This document shows, one piece after another, positions 5,727-6,183 of a DNA stretch of 6,183 bases. The notes below the pieces were generated by a model. That model made no database searches. It saw nothing but the letters and a program-made list of their open reading frames with translations, and was not told the origin of the DNA. The position numbers were made by a program, and so were the translations under genes. Source of the stretch: Clostridia bacterium (GTDB taxonomy: Bacteria > Bacillota > Clostridia > Oscillospirales > Acutalibacteraceae); assembly GCA_017442445.1 (NCBI GenBank), contig JAFRZS010000050.1, positions 1-6,183 of the forward strand. The letters are read 5' to 3'. How positions within the stretch are numbered: the first letter of the stretch is position 1; each line of letters starts with the position of its first letter.

Positions 5727-6170
5727 TTATAGCAAATCATAAGTTTTGAGTTTGATATTTTTGCTTTTTAGGTAGTCTATAAATAAAGTTTTCTTTTGGC
5801 GTTGTTCTTTAATAAAGCAATGCATTGAATATTTATTATTTGCGGTTTTAACGAGGATATCAAATGATCCGTCCGCATTATGAACATCAATTCTTTGAAT
5901 ATCCTTTATTGGAATAGAAATAATTTCTTTCTTGTGTAGAATTAAAATATCGTCAAGAATCTCAACAGCAATACCGGTTTCTCTTTTGGTTTTTACGAAC
6001 ATAAGAAAGAAAACAATTGCACAGATTGATGACACGATAATAAAAGTCAGCGAAATCGTTTCTAACCACCAGACAGAAAAAACAGCAATATTAATGCAAA
6101 AAATAATAGATAGAAATAGCCAAAACCAAGCCCAGTATTCAGAATAATAAGCTTCAAATTGTTTTTTCAT
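5727..6170 (-). CDS. Small two-helix membrane protein with possible PH-like C-terminal domain
   Basis: I do not recognise this 147-residue protein as a named family. An aromatic-rich N-terminus leads into two membrane helices (about 14-34 and 38-59) joined by a very short turn, then basic K-T-K-R (60-63), which by the positive-inside rule puts the C-terminal part in the cytoplasm. Residues 66-147 look like alternating strands (V-E-I-L-D-D-I-L-I-L-H, then I-I-S-I-P-I-K-D-I-Q-R-I-D-V, then F-D-I-L-V-K-T) and end in a helix (T-L-F-I-D-Y-L-K). This is the shape of bacterial PH-like or YcxB-like membrane proteins; that comparison is inference. The ATG at 6170 is preferred to the in-frame GTG at 6179 because a strong ribosome binding site spans the GTG. 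It converges on spoVAC across a shared terminator. Its promoter and upstream neighbours lie outside the window. Confidence 0.8.
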   Translation of the reverse strand: MKKQFEAYYSEYWAWFWLFLSIIFCINIAVFSVWWLETISLTFIIVSSICAIVFFLMFVKTKRETGIAVEILDDILILHKKEIISIPIKDIQRIDVHNADGSFDILVKTANNKYSMHCFIKEQRQKKTLFIDYLKSKNIKLKTYDLL

Positions 6171-6175
6171 ATATT

Positions 6176-6183
6176 CCACCTCA
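6176..6183 (-). promoter_or_regulatory. Ribosome binding site that fixes the start of the last gene
   Basis: On the minus strand TGAGGTGG is followed after five bases by the ATG at 6168-6170. The alternative GTG start (6177-6179) lies inside this site and has none of its own, so the nine-base longer reading is unlikely. Confidence 0.75.

Noticed and set aside
5932..6147. Plus-strand open frame opposite the last membrane-protein gene
   Set aside because: It is fully overlapped by a gene with a strong ribosome binding site and clear membrane helices. The plus-strand product shows no family features.

Overview
The window looks like the chromosome of a low-GC, Gram-positive, spore-forming member of the Clostridia, plausibly an Oscillospiraceae/Ruminococcaceae-type gut bacterium. 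The evidence is AT-rich DNA with strong AGGAG-type ribosome binding sites, a recognisable SpoVAC, RCC1-repeat and FIVAR/InlB-repeat proteins of the kind common in that group, and Rho-independent hairpins between genes. The family assignment is inference; no taxonomic marker gene is present.

Layout, left to right. Positions 1-198 hold no convincing gene. They contain a roughly 90-bp, GC-richer element of nested inverted repeats (38-127) and a perfect 12-bp hairpin (161-188). The first gene (199-2196, minus) encodes a 665-residue protein with an N-terminal Cys-rich knuckle, TPR-like helices, one membrane helix and a C-terminal seven-fold RCC1-like beta-propeller. A 149-bp AT-rich gap (2197-2345) carries back-to-back sigma-A-type promoters. 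The rightward one drives proC (2346-3161), which is followed after 13 bp by a large secreted protein (3175-5175) built of three FIVAR-like helical modules and several InlB/Flg_new-like beta modules. A strong terminator (5179-5216) closes that two-gene unit. Then comes spoVAC (5254-5694), alone and enclosed by terminators, without the spoVAD and spoVAE genes that usually follow it. A convergent terminator (5698-5725) separates it from a small two-helix membrane protein with a possible PH-like tail (5727-6170, minus), whose start and ribosome binding site sit at the right edge.

The genes do not form one obvious pathway. Proline synthesis, a secreted multi-repeat protein, a germination membrane protein and two membrane proteins of unknown role sit side by side. 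I do not see a clear new defence or mobile system. The points that most merit a second look are the branched palindromic element at the left edge, the membrane-spanning TPR/RCC1 protein, the lone spoVAC, and a ProC that has lost the usual SPGGTT active-site signature.
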